Shown one piece after another: positions 10,863 through 22,974 of a DNA stretch of 64,000 nt; positions within the stretch are counted from its first letter, which is position 1, and each line of letters opens with the position of its first letter. The stretch comes from Cordilura impudica (lineage: Eukaryota; Arthropoda; Insecta; Diptera; Scathophagidae): the NCBI GenBank assembly GCA_963682025.1, contig OY821517.1, positions 55,648,216 through 55,712,215 of the forward strand, written 5' to 3'. Made by a program: the position numbers and the translations under genes. The notes beneath the pieces were generated by a model. The model searched no databases, was not told the origin of the DNA, and worked only from the letters and a program-made list of their open reading frames with translations.

Positions 10863-12075
10863 TTAGATCTAAAACCCTGATGCTCTATGGGTCACAACAC
10901 CCAGTTGAATGCAACTCCACGTCGAACTGTATTCTTCCCGCGATTTTGGGCTACTACAAACACCATGAAACTTCTAGAGGAGCCGGTTCCCGAAAAAGCC
11001 ATTTAAGGATTCAATACATCCTTGTCCATCATTAGCAGAACTTGCAAGTACACACACACCACCCCAAAATTCTTGTCTCCAACTTATCCTCAATGGTCTC
11101 TTGCCACTGGCTCAAGCACACTCTTGGACCTCGCTTTCAGCTCATGTTCTCAACAATTTTCCCTTCTACTCATTCTCAATGCCTCTCGTCAGTCCATCTT
11201 GCCTTCCACTCCTTGCCACCACACTGCCCACCCATGATTTCGCACATCGGGATAGCAATGATAGCTTTACGAATTCGTTTCCAACTCATGTACCTCCTTT
11301 CGGCACTCTCGTCTACTACACTCCTTCTTCCTGCTACCTCTATCATCCCTATAGCAGCACATGCGAGATGACTTTGATAACATTCCGAACTCGTTTTTCA
11401 ACTACTGGTCCATCTTATGTCTACTACGCTTATTCTTACTAATTGTCGCTATCATGCAGGGGTCATGCTATCGACAACGTTCCGAGCTCGCTTTTCAACT
11501 TCTTCAACTAGTCTCCTACTAGTCTTGGACGCTGTAGTGGCATTCTAGTGTTACCTCAAGCGCCCTTGACTCGTCTTCGATCCAACACTCATGCTTCCAA
11601 CTTCTCCGTAATGGTATCTTGTCAGTGTTAGCTGACTTACCCATTCTCGGCCTAGTTTTCCACTCATGTCCCATCAACTACGTCTTCAACTAATCGGCAG
11701 TAATCTTGTCAGTATGGCAGCTGACGCAAAAACCATCGGACTCCGTTTTCCAATTTACAACACTCTCGTCTACTTCGCCCATTCTTCCTGCCGAATATCG
11801 GGACTGGGACTGATATCGACGAAACTCCAGACTTCGCTTTTCAACTCATGTTACCATCATTGCTATTATTTCCATCTTTTACAACTTGGGACACCAACAC
11901 AATTATGGGATGTGACAACAGTTTCTCTGTTAGGTTTTGACACTTCCAGTTTGTTCGTTCTGTCTCTGCTATGCCCAATTCAATGATTCCGACCGTAGGG
12001 CATATGGCTTACCCATGGTACCAATTTAGCACTTTTGGTGATCCCTCGTTAACAAGTCTTGCCACTGCCAGGTTT
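10863..12075. repeat. Interspersed repeat of unknown class, copy 1
   Basis: A ~1.2-kb stretch, less AT-rich and rich in CTCGT, CTACTAC and CTTCTTCCTG words. It matches 37147-38085 over most of its length, for example TGATGCTCTATGGGTCACAA near 10880 and 37160. Unrelated short open frames overlap it, so it does not look like conserved coding sequence. Blocks of the type CTCTCGTCTACTACACTCCT recur inside. Confidence 0.7.
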
Positions 12076-12436
12076 TTTGTATACTTTGGGTCCAAACATT
12101 TGTTGACTGGTCGTCGCCATAGGGTCTGCCGTTGTTTCGAAAACGTAGAACTTCTATTTATTTCCAAATATTTGGATCCTTATGGAGGTGGGTTTTTGCA
12201 AACCGCAAGCGCTGCTGAATATTTTTCTGAAACACATTTGGTTTTTCCTCGCTATGCGTCCATCAAGATTATTTTCAGTCAGACGTCTACATGCGGTCCT
12301 TGCCGAAATTTCAGTGCCAGTTTCCGACTCCATGCACGATCTAATCTCAATTGATATGAGTGATGGGTCAATTTTGCTTATGCTAAACATAAGCTTATCT
12401 TCCGCTTGTTTCGTCTTTGCAAATTATCAAAAGTCT
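12076..12436 (-). pseudogene. Tc1-like transposase fragment (N-terminal helix-turn-helix)
   Basis: On the minus strand the frame from 12390 reads ESETGTEISARTACRRLTEN, typical of the second Tc1 helix-turn-helix ('ISARTVRRRLNEA'). It is followed by GNK-KFYV and TADPMATTSQQMFGPKVYKK down to about 12080. The central catalytic part is broken by stops. Confidence 0.6.
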
Positions 12437-13290
12437 TAATTTTTTTTTAAGTAATTGACCAACACCCAGGGGATGGCCCCTACAGATGCAGTGCATTGTG
12501 TTGATCTCAGGAAAATAGGTTATGGGAAGGAGGAAAGAGGGAGTAGTGTTTGTGGATATTTGACTTAAATTTAATTAGATTATAACTGTCAGGAAAGACC
12601 TCTGCGGGGAGTTTATTCCACATACGGCTAGTTCGACTGATAAATGAATTCTCTCTGTAATGCGTTATGCGGTCCAATGATGTTCCAATGAGTCAATAGA
12701 GTTGGATACCCTACTGCCATTGATGAGCGCCAACGCCCTCCTTTGCACACGGTCCAGTAGCTCCAAAACAGACTTTGAAGCTCCTGTCCATATATGAGCT
12801 GTATTCCATTTTCGGTCCGATGTAAGTGGTATAGATTTTAAGATTACATAGATAGAGTGAAGTAATTTTTGCACTTTTATAAAACCAAGACACTTGAATG
12901 CTTCTTTCGACACTTGAAAAAAGCTCGTTCCAACGAACATCACATTGAATTCTCATGCCTAGAATATCAAGAGTATCCGATGCCTCAATACATATACCAT
13001 CCATATATTCAGATGACATTGTTGAATCCATGGCCCTATGGGTCAACATACAACATTGAGTCTTCAGCGCATTAAAATCAACACTATACCCTTTACCCCA
13101 CTCGGAGATTGTTAACAGGTCTTGATTGAGTGTGTAATTCATTGTCCGTCTTTAGCCCCCAACATCCAAAAGGCTTGGCCTACAGTTAAAGGAAAATGAA
13201 TGACAAATGTTGCTGTCATCTGCGAAAGAGTATATAGAATTAAAAGTTTGACCAAGGTCGTTCAGAAAGATAAGAAAAAAGCAATTCCAA
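12437..13290 (-). pseudogene. 5'-truncated LINE, reverse transcriptase 3' part, copy 1
   Basis: Minus-strand translation shows the reverse transcriptase palm motif FADDS (frame 13152-13334). Next come TLNQDLLTISEWG, the thumb region (LGMRIQCDVRWNE), and the C-terminal LELLDRVQRRA / RVSNSIDSLEH block (12665-12943). The minus-strand 3' end is a T-run on the plus strand (12439-12448), i.e. a poly(A)-like tail. A second copy is at 19634-21055 and a third 3'-end fragment at 46334. The clade is probably jockey or CR1-like but not settled. Confidence 0.8.
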
Positions 13291-13934
13291 ATGATGTCCC
13301 TTTCAGCGGCTGTGTAGCTCTCATTTTCAGCCATAATTTAACAACGTTAAATGGAACTACTACAAAAGGTGCTGAAACGTTTTAAAGGACCAATAAAACC
13401 CTTTTTTGGTTATCATAAAGTTTTCTTAATACAAATATTTACTTTCGATAATCAAAATGACTTAATTATTTGTACACTTAATTTCGGCGATGTGTTAAGA
13501 ATGCACCGTTACTTTTTCCTCGGAAAAATATATTGCATGAGTAATTTTATTGCATGTCCACAAGTGTATAACGACGATTTCCGGAATTTCAAACGTTAGG
13601 ACAAACTAACAGTTGCGCGTAGGGTACTAAACATATCTTGAAAAAATATAATATTTTTCAACAGAAAACCTTTAAGAAATATTGCACGTTTTACCATTAC
13701 CATGTCTCTCGCTCTCTTTCTTTTTGTTGTTACAATTTTTCAAAGTGATTATCAGGCGAACAATATTAAGATAAACGATCTAATGAAAGGCAAAAAAAAA
13801 AAACCGAATGCAACTAAGAGATTCGAAGAGACCAAAAAGAATGAAAAAACTCAAATAAGGCGTTTACAAGCCCATGAAAAAAAAATCCAGAACAGACTTG
13901 TTGCACACCAAATATACTTATTCTCATGAATATT
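13291..13934. other. Spacer without recognisable gene
   Basis: One lysine-rich open frame (13702-13929) is probably chance. No element termini seen. Confidence 0.45.
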
Positions 13935-14621
13935 TACACCCTATACCACTCTGTGATCGGGGTAAAATGACTTTGTAACAACCAAAAACATTTGACTTAG
14001 ATTTGGATCTTTTATTATATCGATCGAGTCAGAATCATTTTCTGAGTAGATTTAGGAGATGTCCGTCCGTCTGTCTGTGTGTCCATCTTAATCCCTTGTC
14101 ATCAAACTACAGGTAGCAAATATATTTTGATGGAATTTGGTGTATAAGCTTTTATTGGCCTTTTGTTGAAATTGCAGAAAATCGATGCATGTTCGGAACT
14201 AGTCCCCATATGAATGTCCCCTATGAGATCGACTTAAGTTGCCATAAGATCCAAATTGTCATATAGATCTTGGTCAAATTTGGGTTGAGTGTGATTATTA
14301 CAGCGATTAATCAGTAGTCCAAAAATAAACCCTATATGACAATTCTTAGTTGTAGCCCCCATATGAAGCTGCCTCCCGATCTCCACTTAAATCTTTCAAG
14401 AAACAAAAATTTTGCACAGATTTCTTTGTACATGGTTTGGTTTGTACATGTTTTTTGCAAAAAATAAGTGTCTGTATCAAATATGATCAGGATTGGTCCA
14501 CTAAAATTTGGTTTCTGTTTATTTTCTATATCCAATCAGTTGGAACTAAAACCCTTGCTCTAAACGCATGTTATAGGTTATCGTATAATCGGTCTAGACC
14601 GATTAAAATTTTCTTTCATGT
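13935..14621 (+). mobile_element. DINE-1-like (Helentron-associated) element, copy 1
   Basis: A ~690-bp member of the commonest repeat in the window. It starts at ACACCCTATACCACT and carries the GTCCGTCCGTCTGTCTGTG tract near 14061. It ends with the palindrome AATCGGTCTAGACCGATT (14587-14604) and a TTTTCTTTCATGT edge. The order 'ACCCTATACC...GAGTCAGAAT...GTCCGTC' parallels Drosophila INE-1. Other copies are at 29314, 33673, 40859, 58078 and 60310. Confidence 0.7.
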
Positions 14622-15886
14622 TTTTGTATCCTTTTAATGAATGAAAGTCTTTATTTTTTTTTTTTTGTTCACGATCCACGATCACAAAACGAAGTGTTAA
14701 ATAACGATCTTTGGCCGTTCCTTCTGCTGACCATGACTTTGAAATTAAATTAAAGGCTGGAGTTATTTTAAAGATTATGAACATTTTAATGAGAATTTAT
14801 GTTGTGTTAAGTTAACAGAATTTGTTTGGTAATCACATATGAGGTAACAAATGACAATCTGTCAAGGAGTATGCAGATTATTTAAACGTGGGATTATTCA
14901 TCGTGATTTTTTATGGCTTCAAAACCAGATCATAAAATTACAAGAATTTCGGTTAATTCAAAGATGTCGTTTGCCCAAACAATATTGTGGTTAAAAATCC
15001 ATCATTAAAGTTCTGAATGGAATAAAATCTTATGTAATTTGTTGAATGAATTGCGTGTTGTGTAGCAAAAGTTAACAACAACAACAACAAAAATCATACA
15101 AAGTAAGATGTTAAGTTAATGATATTTTAATGGAGTCTTATATGTTGCTAAGTGTTGTTGCTTTTTATGTAAATCATCTTCATTATCATCAACATCACCA
15201 TTGTGGATCACAAGGTCAGTTTAATAAGCTTAAAGCCTTGGAAATTATATAAGAAAAAAGGGCCGCCTTAATATTAAAAAAAAACTACGAGTTTCCTCGA
15301 AATTACTACAGAAATAAGAAGAGTCTAATACAAGTAACAATTACAACAACACATTTCATGTGTGTGACCCAAAACCCAAAAAATTAAATTATCCTTTTGT
15401 TTTCGTTTTAGTTCGTCTATTTATGTGTGCAGTCAATGAATTTTTGCTGGTCTCATTCACAGACTCAGACGAACACACAATTTGAATGTCTAAAAACAAT
15501 CAAAAACCATAAAATACATTTTAAATGGTGCCATTATTGTCGACTTCAAGCATTAAAAAACCGCCTTCAATTATTACCGCGCAACGGAGTGGTGGAGAGT
15601 GGCCTGAAAATGAGTCTCACAAAAAGCCATAATAAACTAAACAAAAACGGCAATAACAACAACAACGATAACTAAAATCAGAGCAAGTATTTTTATTTCT
15701 TAAGAAATGAGATTTTTATCACAGCAAGTGTCCTTCGTCTCCATTTCGTGTTTTAGTCAACTAAATACAAGAACCTTAACAAAAATAAGCAGCTCTAGTA
15801 AAACAATGGCATTCCTATGAAATTCCACTTATTACATCATTTATATTTCCCCCATTAACGTTGCAAGGATTCCTGATATGACCGAA

Positions 15887-15904
15887 ACACACACACACAC
15901 ACAC
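15887..15904. repeat. (AC)n microsatellite
   Basis: Nine AC units in a row. Confidence 0.9.
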
Positions 15905-16513
15905 ATGCGGTAATTAATTGAAGGTGTTGGAAAATAATGTGTATAGTCCAGGATTTTTGTTTTTCCTTTTTTTTCTATTTTGGTTAAAATCTCTTAAGAA
16001 AAGACAAATTTAAAGTCAAAATCCCCTCTATTATCCGAAAAATGGGAAAACGGCGGCAAAGTTCACTTGTTTCGTGTTGTTTTTTTTACCACTTTTTGAT
16101 TTTGTGTTTTTGTTTTAGATTTTGGTTAATGCATTTCCAGGAATTCCATCATAATTTTTATATATTTTTGTTATTTTATTTCTTTAGCCAGTTTAATGTT
16201 GGCATGTCTGTGTTGATATTGCAACAAGTATCCTAAAAGATTGTTAGCACATACAAATAGTCCGTCTTTCAAAGAGATTTTTTATTTTTTTATTTGACAA
16301 CACGATCATCATTTAAGGCAGCACCGACAGCAGCAGAAACAGCAACAAGCCAGCACAAGCAAAGCATTCGTGTGAAATGTCGAATTTTAAGATTGGAAGG
16401 TAAATATTTGTGTTGTCTTAACACAAATACTTATTGTATGCCCAAATAATTAATTTTATATATACATATATATTTTATGAAAACAGTCACAGTAGGACTT
16501 TATTTTATGGTTT

Positions 16514-16556
16514 TCTCTATCTCTCTCTCTCTCCCCCTCTCTCTCTCTCTTTCTTT
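16514..16556. repeat. (CT)n microsatellite
   Basis: Interrupted CT run with a CCCC break in the middle. Confidence 0.9.
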
Positions 16557-16787
16557 CATTTTGTGAAAATTGTGAAACAATTAAACAAGCAGAAGGAATG
16601 CAACTACTTTAGAGTTCTGCAGGATTTACTAGGAAATATAAAAGTGAAAATTAATATTTGTTCAAACATTATCATGCACCATACACTTGGTAGCATAAGT
16701 CTACGTACACAAGTTTTGTCTAACAAAAGTCTAAAAAAATGCATTAAACGATGTACATTTATGACACGAACAACCGGGAGATCCAAG

Positions 16788-17639
16788 TAGAGATACTTTT
16801 TTCAATAGCCTTTTTTTGACAGATCACGTGTAAGTCGTGTCATGCTGTCATGTTATTTTTGTTTTGTATTGTTTGACATTTTACGCCTGAACGTTTACAA
16901 ACCGTTCAACTTTATCACGTTCTGTGAAGAATGTATTTCGTGCACTTCGCTCAACTTATGGTCAACATAATCGGCCTACTGAGCGTACTATTCGCAGCAC
17001 CATCACCCATCTACAGACCCAGCATTCATTATTGGATAATATTCGACCGAATAGACCATGTCCAGCACGCAGTGAAGAAAATATAGCGGCCGTAGCTGAG
17101 AGAGTACACGAAAACCGTGGAGAGTTGATACGGCGCCGTTCGCAGCAACTCGGACTGACGTATGATGCCTGAAATTGAAGCTCGTGATCTCGGCGACATT
17201 TGATTTCAACAAGACGGCACCACTTCCCACACAGCGCATCAACCAATGGATTTATTGAGAGACCACTTCGGTGAGCAGATAATTTCACGTTTTGAGCCGG
17301 TCGATTGGCCATCAAGATCGTGTGATATCACACCGTTAGACTTTTTCCTGTGGGGATATGTAAAGTCTAAAGTTTATGCGGACAATCCCGCTTCGATTCA
17401 GGCCACGCGCGTCATTCGCCAGTTACCAGTCGAAATGCTCGAACGAGTCATCGAAAATTGGACTCAACGGATGGACCATCTGAGACGTAGCCGCGGCCAA
17501 CATTTGATAGACATAATCTTCAAAAAATAAATGCCAAAGAATGTTCTTTCAAATTATAATAAACATTCCCCATTAAATTAGAACTTTCTGTGTTTTTTTT
17601 CTTTCAAAAAAGTAGGGAACCTCGAAATGGATCACCCTT
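16788..17639 (+). mobile_element. Internally deleted DD41D mariner-like element
   Basis: The transposase has an N-terminal piece (KNVFRALRSTYGQHNRPTE, from 16924) to QQLGLTYD. It then jumps to the catalytic end (FQQDGTTSHTA ... CDITPLDFFLWG ... RRSRGQHLIDIIFKK, ending 17530), losing roughly 150 codons including the first catalytic Asp. Counting from the Asp of QQD to the Asp of PLD gives 41 residues between them, hence DD41D. The right terminus reads AAGGGTGATCC on the minus strand, next to TA at 17640. The left end is degraded but shares TTTGACAGATCACGTG with the element at 61878-63183, its closest relative here. Confidence 0.82.
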
Positions 17640-17835
17640 TATATTTATACCCTTCACACCACTGTGCATAGGCTACAATTTCCAAAAAGGTCAATTATTT
17701 TTCTTGAAAAACAAAACAACAGCTACTGTTAGATATTGTTATTAGTATTCTTTCAAATTGTGAAATAACTAGAGTTCAATCTGCTCTCCTCTCCCGAATA
17801 TATCTCTCTCACGAAACCTAGGTATTTGCATCATA

Positions 17836-19417
17836 AAGTCAGTCAATTAAGTTTGTATGCAAGCGAGTAGCTAATCCTTATAACATCAAAAAATATATAT
17901 TCACTGTACAACGATGAAAGAAAATCTATTTTTTTAAAAGAAAATATGGGAAATTTTATTTAGAAACAAAAAAAAAAAAAAAAAAAAAACAAAGAGAAAC
18001 TTAACGTCTTCAAATAACAACAACTTAAGCGAAAATATCTTCAAAAATATGTCAAAAAAGTATGTATGCAAATCTGTCAGGAAAAGGTAATTAATTTTTT
18101 CATAGGTTAAACAGTTAATTATCCAATGTTCAATGCTTAGTTGGAAAGTCTTTATTTGTTATGACTGCTTTTAGACGGTTTTGCATCGATGACACCAGGT
18201 TCGTGATAACGCTCGGTAGTATTTTCTCCGACTCTTCTAAAAGGGCCTTTTTCAAGTCTTCTTTGCCTCTTATGTCGTGTTTTCTGATTTGGCGTTCCAG
18301 GTGGACCCACAAATGCTTAATATGATTAATAACGGGCGACTGGGGTGGGGTTTTAAGTTGTTTTTTTTCTTTATGGAGGAACCACGCTTTGACAATAAGC
18401 GAGGTGTGCTTGGATCGTTGTCTTGCTGGAACATAAGTGACTCGGAATCCCAAGTTTAGCACCACTTATATGCAAGTTATTTTTATAAATATTTAAATAG
18501 ACAAACCGATCCATTGTACCATCTATAAAAACTAGTTTACCTACTCCAGAAGCAGCCATACATCCCAAACGAGTACTGGTGCACCACCGTGTTTGACTGT
18601 GCTCATCATGTTATGTGGCTCAATCTCAGAATTTGGTATTCGCCATACCTCGGCTCGTCCATCTGATCCGAATTTGCTTTCGTCCGAAAAAATAATGGTG
18701 TTCCAAAAGCTTTGGGCGGCTGTATTACATTGTTTTGCGACTAAGAGTCCCTTTTTCGATTTATTGGGCTTACAAACGGATTTTTGCAACTTTGACGGTT
18801 ATGGTATCCAGCCGAATGGAATACTTTGCGAATTGTTGCTGTAATACAAACTTTTCCCACCTCATTCTCAATTTCTATCTGTAATTTCGGTGCAGAAATT
18901 TTCGGATTTTTTTGTATATTGCGCACCACAATTCGTTGCTCACTGGGTGTGAATGTGGTTGGCCGACCAGATCTTGGTTTATTATTATTTGGACAGTTGT
19001 CTTTGAGTTTTGTGCTCCAGGTAGAGTTTTATTATCACTTCTCTGAGATCCGAAGATGTATGTTTTTAATGTAATTTTCCAAATATACAACCAACACTTT
19101 TAAAAACACTGTAAATCCTAATCAAAATATAAAATAATTGTTCTGAAGTTCACTTTGGCACCTTACACGCAAAGACCGGAATAAACTGTGCGTTTTGCAT
19201 ACAAACTATATTTTCAATATTTTTACATCAATCGGAAAAACAATTGCTTGCAAATCTAACGGTGCTTTAAAAACTGGTTAGTCTAACTAGATGGTGGAAG
19301 CTAACTTAATAAACAACGAAACAGAAAAATAAAGACGGCAACGTAATACACGGAGTGTGAAAAATTTTGAATTGAATTTCGATTTACAGTTTGCATACAA
19401 ACTTTGTTGACTGACTG
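17836..19417 (-). mobile_element. Tc1-like element with IR/DR ends, degenerate
   Basis: A 1,582-bp element flanked by TA on both sides, with 27-bp terminal repeats (24 of 27 match; the core AAGTTTGTATGCAA is shared). A second copy of the TTTGTATGCAAA-type site lies inside each end, near 18062 and 19195, giving four sites in the IR/DR layout. The broken minus-strand transposase reads SAPKLQIEIENEVGKV (helix-turn-helix, ~18900), IIFSDESKFGSDGR (first Asp, ~18700) and VKHGGAPVLVWDVW. The last block is QSPVINHIKHLWVHLER (~18340), where the expected catalytic Glu is Lys. Frameshifts make it inactive. Confidence 0.85.
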
Positions 19418-19633
19418 TATTTGCACCAGCATTAAAGTTTTTAACAAAACGGTATTTAATTAGTTATTTTTTTGCATTCCTCATCATAAGTCGAAAATAT
19501 TTGTAAATTTTGTGATACTTAAAGTGATAAAAATATAAATTTATGATGTGGCAAATTTCTGCGTCTGTCAAAAATGTGGTTATTGAAAAGACTGAACTTT
19601 GAACTTGGTTATTCTAGCCGTAAAGTCGCAGAT

Positions 19634-21055
19634 TTTTTTTCTTTATTTATTAACCATTACCCTGGGGATGCCACCTAACGATACAGTGCGTTGTGTTGAT
19701 CTAAAGAAAATAGGTTATGGGAAGGAGGAAAGAGGGAGTAGTGTTTGTGGATATTTTATTAGATTATAACAGTCAGAAAAGACCTCCACATATCGTTAGT
19801 TCGACTGCTAAACGAACTCTCTGTGTAATGCCTTGTGCAGTCAACTGGACAATAGACTACAAACGGTTGGGATCTACTAGAGAAGGGGGAAGGGCGAACC
19901 GAAAATCTGGCACTTTGAATAAGTTCACTATTCTCAGTAGAACATTTCCCATGGTAGTATCTATTCCTACGATGTTCCAATGAGTCGATAGAGTTGGATA
20001 CCCTACCGTCATTGATGAGCATCAACGCCCTCCTTTGTACACGGTCCAGTAGCTCCAAAATAGACTTTGAAGCTCTTGCCCATATATGGGAGTTGTATTC
20101 CATTTTCGGTCGGATGTAAGTGGTATTGATTTTAAGGAGATCAGAGGGAGTGAAGTAATATTTGCACCGTTTTAGAAAACCAACCAACACTTGAAAAACA
20201 TGCTCGTTCCAACGAACATCACATTGAATTCTCATGCCTAGATCTTCAAGAGTATCTGACTCCTCAATACCTATACCATCCATATATACAGATGACTTTG
20301 TTGAATCCATGGCCCTATGAGTCAACATACAACATTGAGTGTTCAGCGCGTGAAAATCAACCCTATTTGCTTTACCCCACTTGGAGATTGTTAATAGGTC
20401 TTGATTGAGTGTGTCATTCATTGCCTGCCTTCGCCCCCCAAGCTCCAAAAGAATTGGTCTACAATTGAAGGAAAATGAATGACAACTGCTGCTGTCATCT
20501 GCGAAAGAGTATATAGAATTAAAAGTTTGGCCAAGAAGGTAGTTCAGAAAGGAAAAGATAAGGAGAAATAACGGAACCTTGGGGTAGCCCCTAAATTAAG
20601 CTGCAACTCATTAGATGAGACCCCATCAATAACAACACGTATTGTGGGGTCTCTGAGAAAACTCGATATAAATCGAGAGAAGTCATTATTGACCCCAATA
20701 AGCTTTGTTATCAATGCACCGTGCCACACACGATCGAATTCCCTGGAAATATCTAGAGCAACCGCTTTACTTTCGCCAAAATTGTAAATGGATCGACTTC
20801 AGCGCTCAAGCCATACTGTCGATCATTAAGAAGTGAGTTGGCCTCTAGGTAGTTTCACGTTTGAGAGCGCAGAACAGATTGCAATTGGACGGTCATTTTT
20901 AGGGTTATTAGTCGCACCCTTTTTAGGGATTGATTGGACATTAGCAACCTTCCAGCAAGAGGGAAAGACTCTCGCACGGTACGAAAGGCTGAAAAGGTTG
21001 GCCAATGGACTGACTAGCGTCGAAGAGCACTATTTTAGCACCAGTGCTGCATAAG
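19634..21055 (-). pseudogene. 5'-truncated LINE, reverse transcriptase 3' part, copy 2
   Basis: This is the longer LINE copy. Minus-strand translation in broken frames gives WKVANVQSIPKKG near 20950 and ALDISREFDRVWHGALITKL near 20740 (first catalytic Asp block). Then come SSNELQLN-GATQGS-like sequence, FADDSSSCHSF near 20490, and a 229-residue open frame (20448-19759) running through the thumb and C-terminal region with LELLDRVQRRALMLINDGRV. The 3' tail is a T-run on the plus strand near 19635. The 5' half is absent, as in typical truncated LINE insertions. Confidence 0.85.
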
Positions 21056-21080
21056 TCAACGTTCAGTACTTAGAATAATA

Positions 21081-21890
21081 CGAGGGCGGCTCAATAAGTC
21101 CGTGACTTTTAGAATGAAACAATTTTTTTTTTGCAAAAAAAATTTATTTTTCAACATAATCTCCATTTAGCTCAATACACTTAGTCCTACGTTTCTCCAA
21201 TTTTTGTATCCCTTCCAAAAAATAGAATTTTTCGAGGTCCACAAATAGGCATTTTTGATCAATAATTTCATCGTTGGAACTAAATCTCTTTCCACCGAGC
21301 CATTTCTTTAGATTTGGAAATTAGAAATAATCAATGGGGCGGATGAGGTACCAATTCGTAACCCAATTCATGTAATTTTGAAGTTGTCACACGATTACGT
21401 TTATGGTCAATTGAGAGCAAACGCGGCACCCATCTTGCAGAGAGCTTTCTTAAACCCAACTGATCAAATCGAAACCACACTACCATATGAAATGCCTATG
21501 GCATCAACAATCACGCACTTTACTCTTCGATCGGCCATTACCTCAATTGGCTGTCCAGAACGTTCAGCGTCATTTGTATTTGTGCAATCACAACGAAAGT
21601 CAGTAAACCACTTTTTTACCATTGAAATCGATGGTGCTGAGTCCCCATAGTATTTATCAAGCTTTTCCTTGGTTTGATTGACGGTTTTTTTTCGCAAAAA
21701 ATAATGTTTAATGAGTACTCGAAGTTCACTTTTTATGTTTTGAACAGCTGTTAAACGCAAAGTAAATGACGGAACTTGCTAAAAATTTTACAGTAGTCTA
21801 CTAACAGATGGTACTTGATGGAAGCAGTGTTGCATTTCATATAACTACGAGGGAAGTTCGAAAAGTCACGGACTTATTGATCCGCCCTCG
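21081..21890 (-). mobile_element. Internally deleted mariner with intact terminal repeats
   Basis: An 810-bp element flanked by TA (21079-21080, 21891-21892). Its 30-bp terminal repeats begin CGAGGGCGG and differ at one position (29 of 30). Only the transposase N-terminus remains on the minus strand (frame 21760-21464: RLTAVQNIKSELRVLIKHYF, KWFTDFRCDCTNTNDAERSG, the mariner helix-turn-helix region), and the catalytic part is lost. A solo 3' end of the same family sits at 27050-27213. Confidence 0.85.
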
Positions 21891-21892
21891 TA

Positions 21893-22974
21893 AAACAAGA
21901 TAAAAACTTTAACCAGGAAAAATATTTTGTGCCAAAAAAGGAAGACGAAGAAAATTTCAGCAAAATTTCAATTTCAGTTTTGGCTGTATCAACAAAGTCA
22001 GTAGATGGAAAAAGAGCTCTTAAAAGTGTTGGCTGAAAGGCAAACATTAAAAAGAAGAAACCAAAATAGTCACGAAAAATCGTGAACGCATTCAAATTAT
22101 TTTTCACAAAATACCAGTCTTGGACAATATCAGATTGGGAAAGGGTAATGAATTTTTTTTAAATATTTTTTTAATGATTTTTTTATTTTTTAGATTATTT
22201 GGTCTGATGAAACAAAAATAAACCGAACCCAATCTGATGGGAAGGTGTGGTACTGGGCAAAACCATCAACTCAAAATCCGGCACACGTTAATCAAACCAT
22301 AAAGCATGGCGGGGGTTCTTTAATACTCTTATCAGAATAGAAGGAATAATGCGTAAAGAGGACTATCCTCGTATTTGAAGGAGAATTTGCCGATAGCACT
22401 CACTGAAATGCTTCATGAACCCGAAGATGTGTATTTCAGCACGACAATGATCTAAAATATTTTGCGCAAATTGACAAAGAATGGCTTAATTTACAGATGT
22501 TTGGGGTCATGGATGGCCAACACAGAGCCCGGATCTGAATCCGATAGAAAATGTGTGCGCATTTTTGAAAACTCGCCTGGCAGATTATGAAGAGGCTCCA
22601 AACAGCATATATCAACTGTGGGAGAGAATTCAAGTCGAAAGACAGAATATACCTGTGGATTACATAAAAAAGTTATACGGATCCATGTCAAACAGGATGA
22701 CACAATTGAAGAAATCCAAGGGATACTGGACGAAATACTGAATTAAGGATCAGTGCAATATTGGCGCAGTTTTGGTGCAAAATTGCAGCTATTCTATCAC
22801 GAGGAATCTGTTGATTTTATTAGATACTTAAGATGTGAATATATTTTTTTGTTTTGGCTATTTATTCTTAGGGCATAAATATATTTATTTTGTAAACTAT
22901 TTGGATTAAATAAAATAAATGATAAGAAACAATGAAATATTCTTTTTTTTTGCTAAACTTTTGCACCACACTCT
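21893..22974 (+). pseudogene. Degenerate Tc1-like transposase with a short intron
   Basis: Broken frame with YQSWTISDWER, then a 49-nt GT-AG insert (22145-22193). It continues IIWSDETKINRTQSDGKVWYW (first catalytic Asp), IKHGGGSL, a degraded QDND region, and WPTQSPDLNPIENVCAFLKT (22505-22575, last catalytic Glu present). It ends IYQLWERIQVERQNIPVDYIKKLYGSM...SKGYWTKY at 22740. The right end near 22974 reads GAGTGTGGTGCAAAAG on the minus strand. The left end abuts the mariner at 21890. Stops and frameshifts inactivate it. Confidence 0.8.
22145..22193 (+). other. Probable 49-nt spliceosomal intron in the Tc1-like transposase
   Basis: GTAATG at the 5' end and a T-rich tract ending TTTTTTAG at the 3' end. 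Removing it joins DWER to IIWSDETK in frame, exactly across the first catalytic Asp block of Tc1 transposases. Confidence 0.7.

Larger units (their letters stand above)
14622..16787. other. 2.2-kb stretch of low-complexity intergenic or intronic DNA
   Basis: No coding exon supported. It holds poly(A/T) runs, short ACA repeats, an (AC)n run at 15887-15904, a CAG/CAA-rich patch near 16320-16365 and a (CT)n run at 16514-16556. Its lack of TE signatures suggests older host DNA. Confidence 0.5.

Noticed and set aside
11042..11442. Open frames of 109-113 residues
   Set aside because: They lie in a non-coding interspersed repeat, and the second copy at 37 kb does not keep the frames.
13702..13929. 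75-residue lysine-rich frame with hydrophobic start
   Set aside because: Low-complexity A-rich sequence with no homology recognised and no supporting context.
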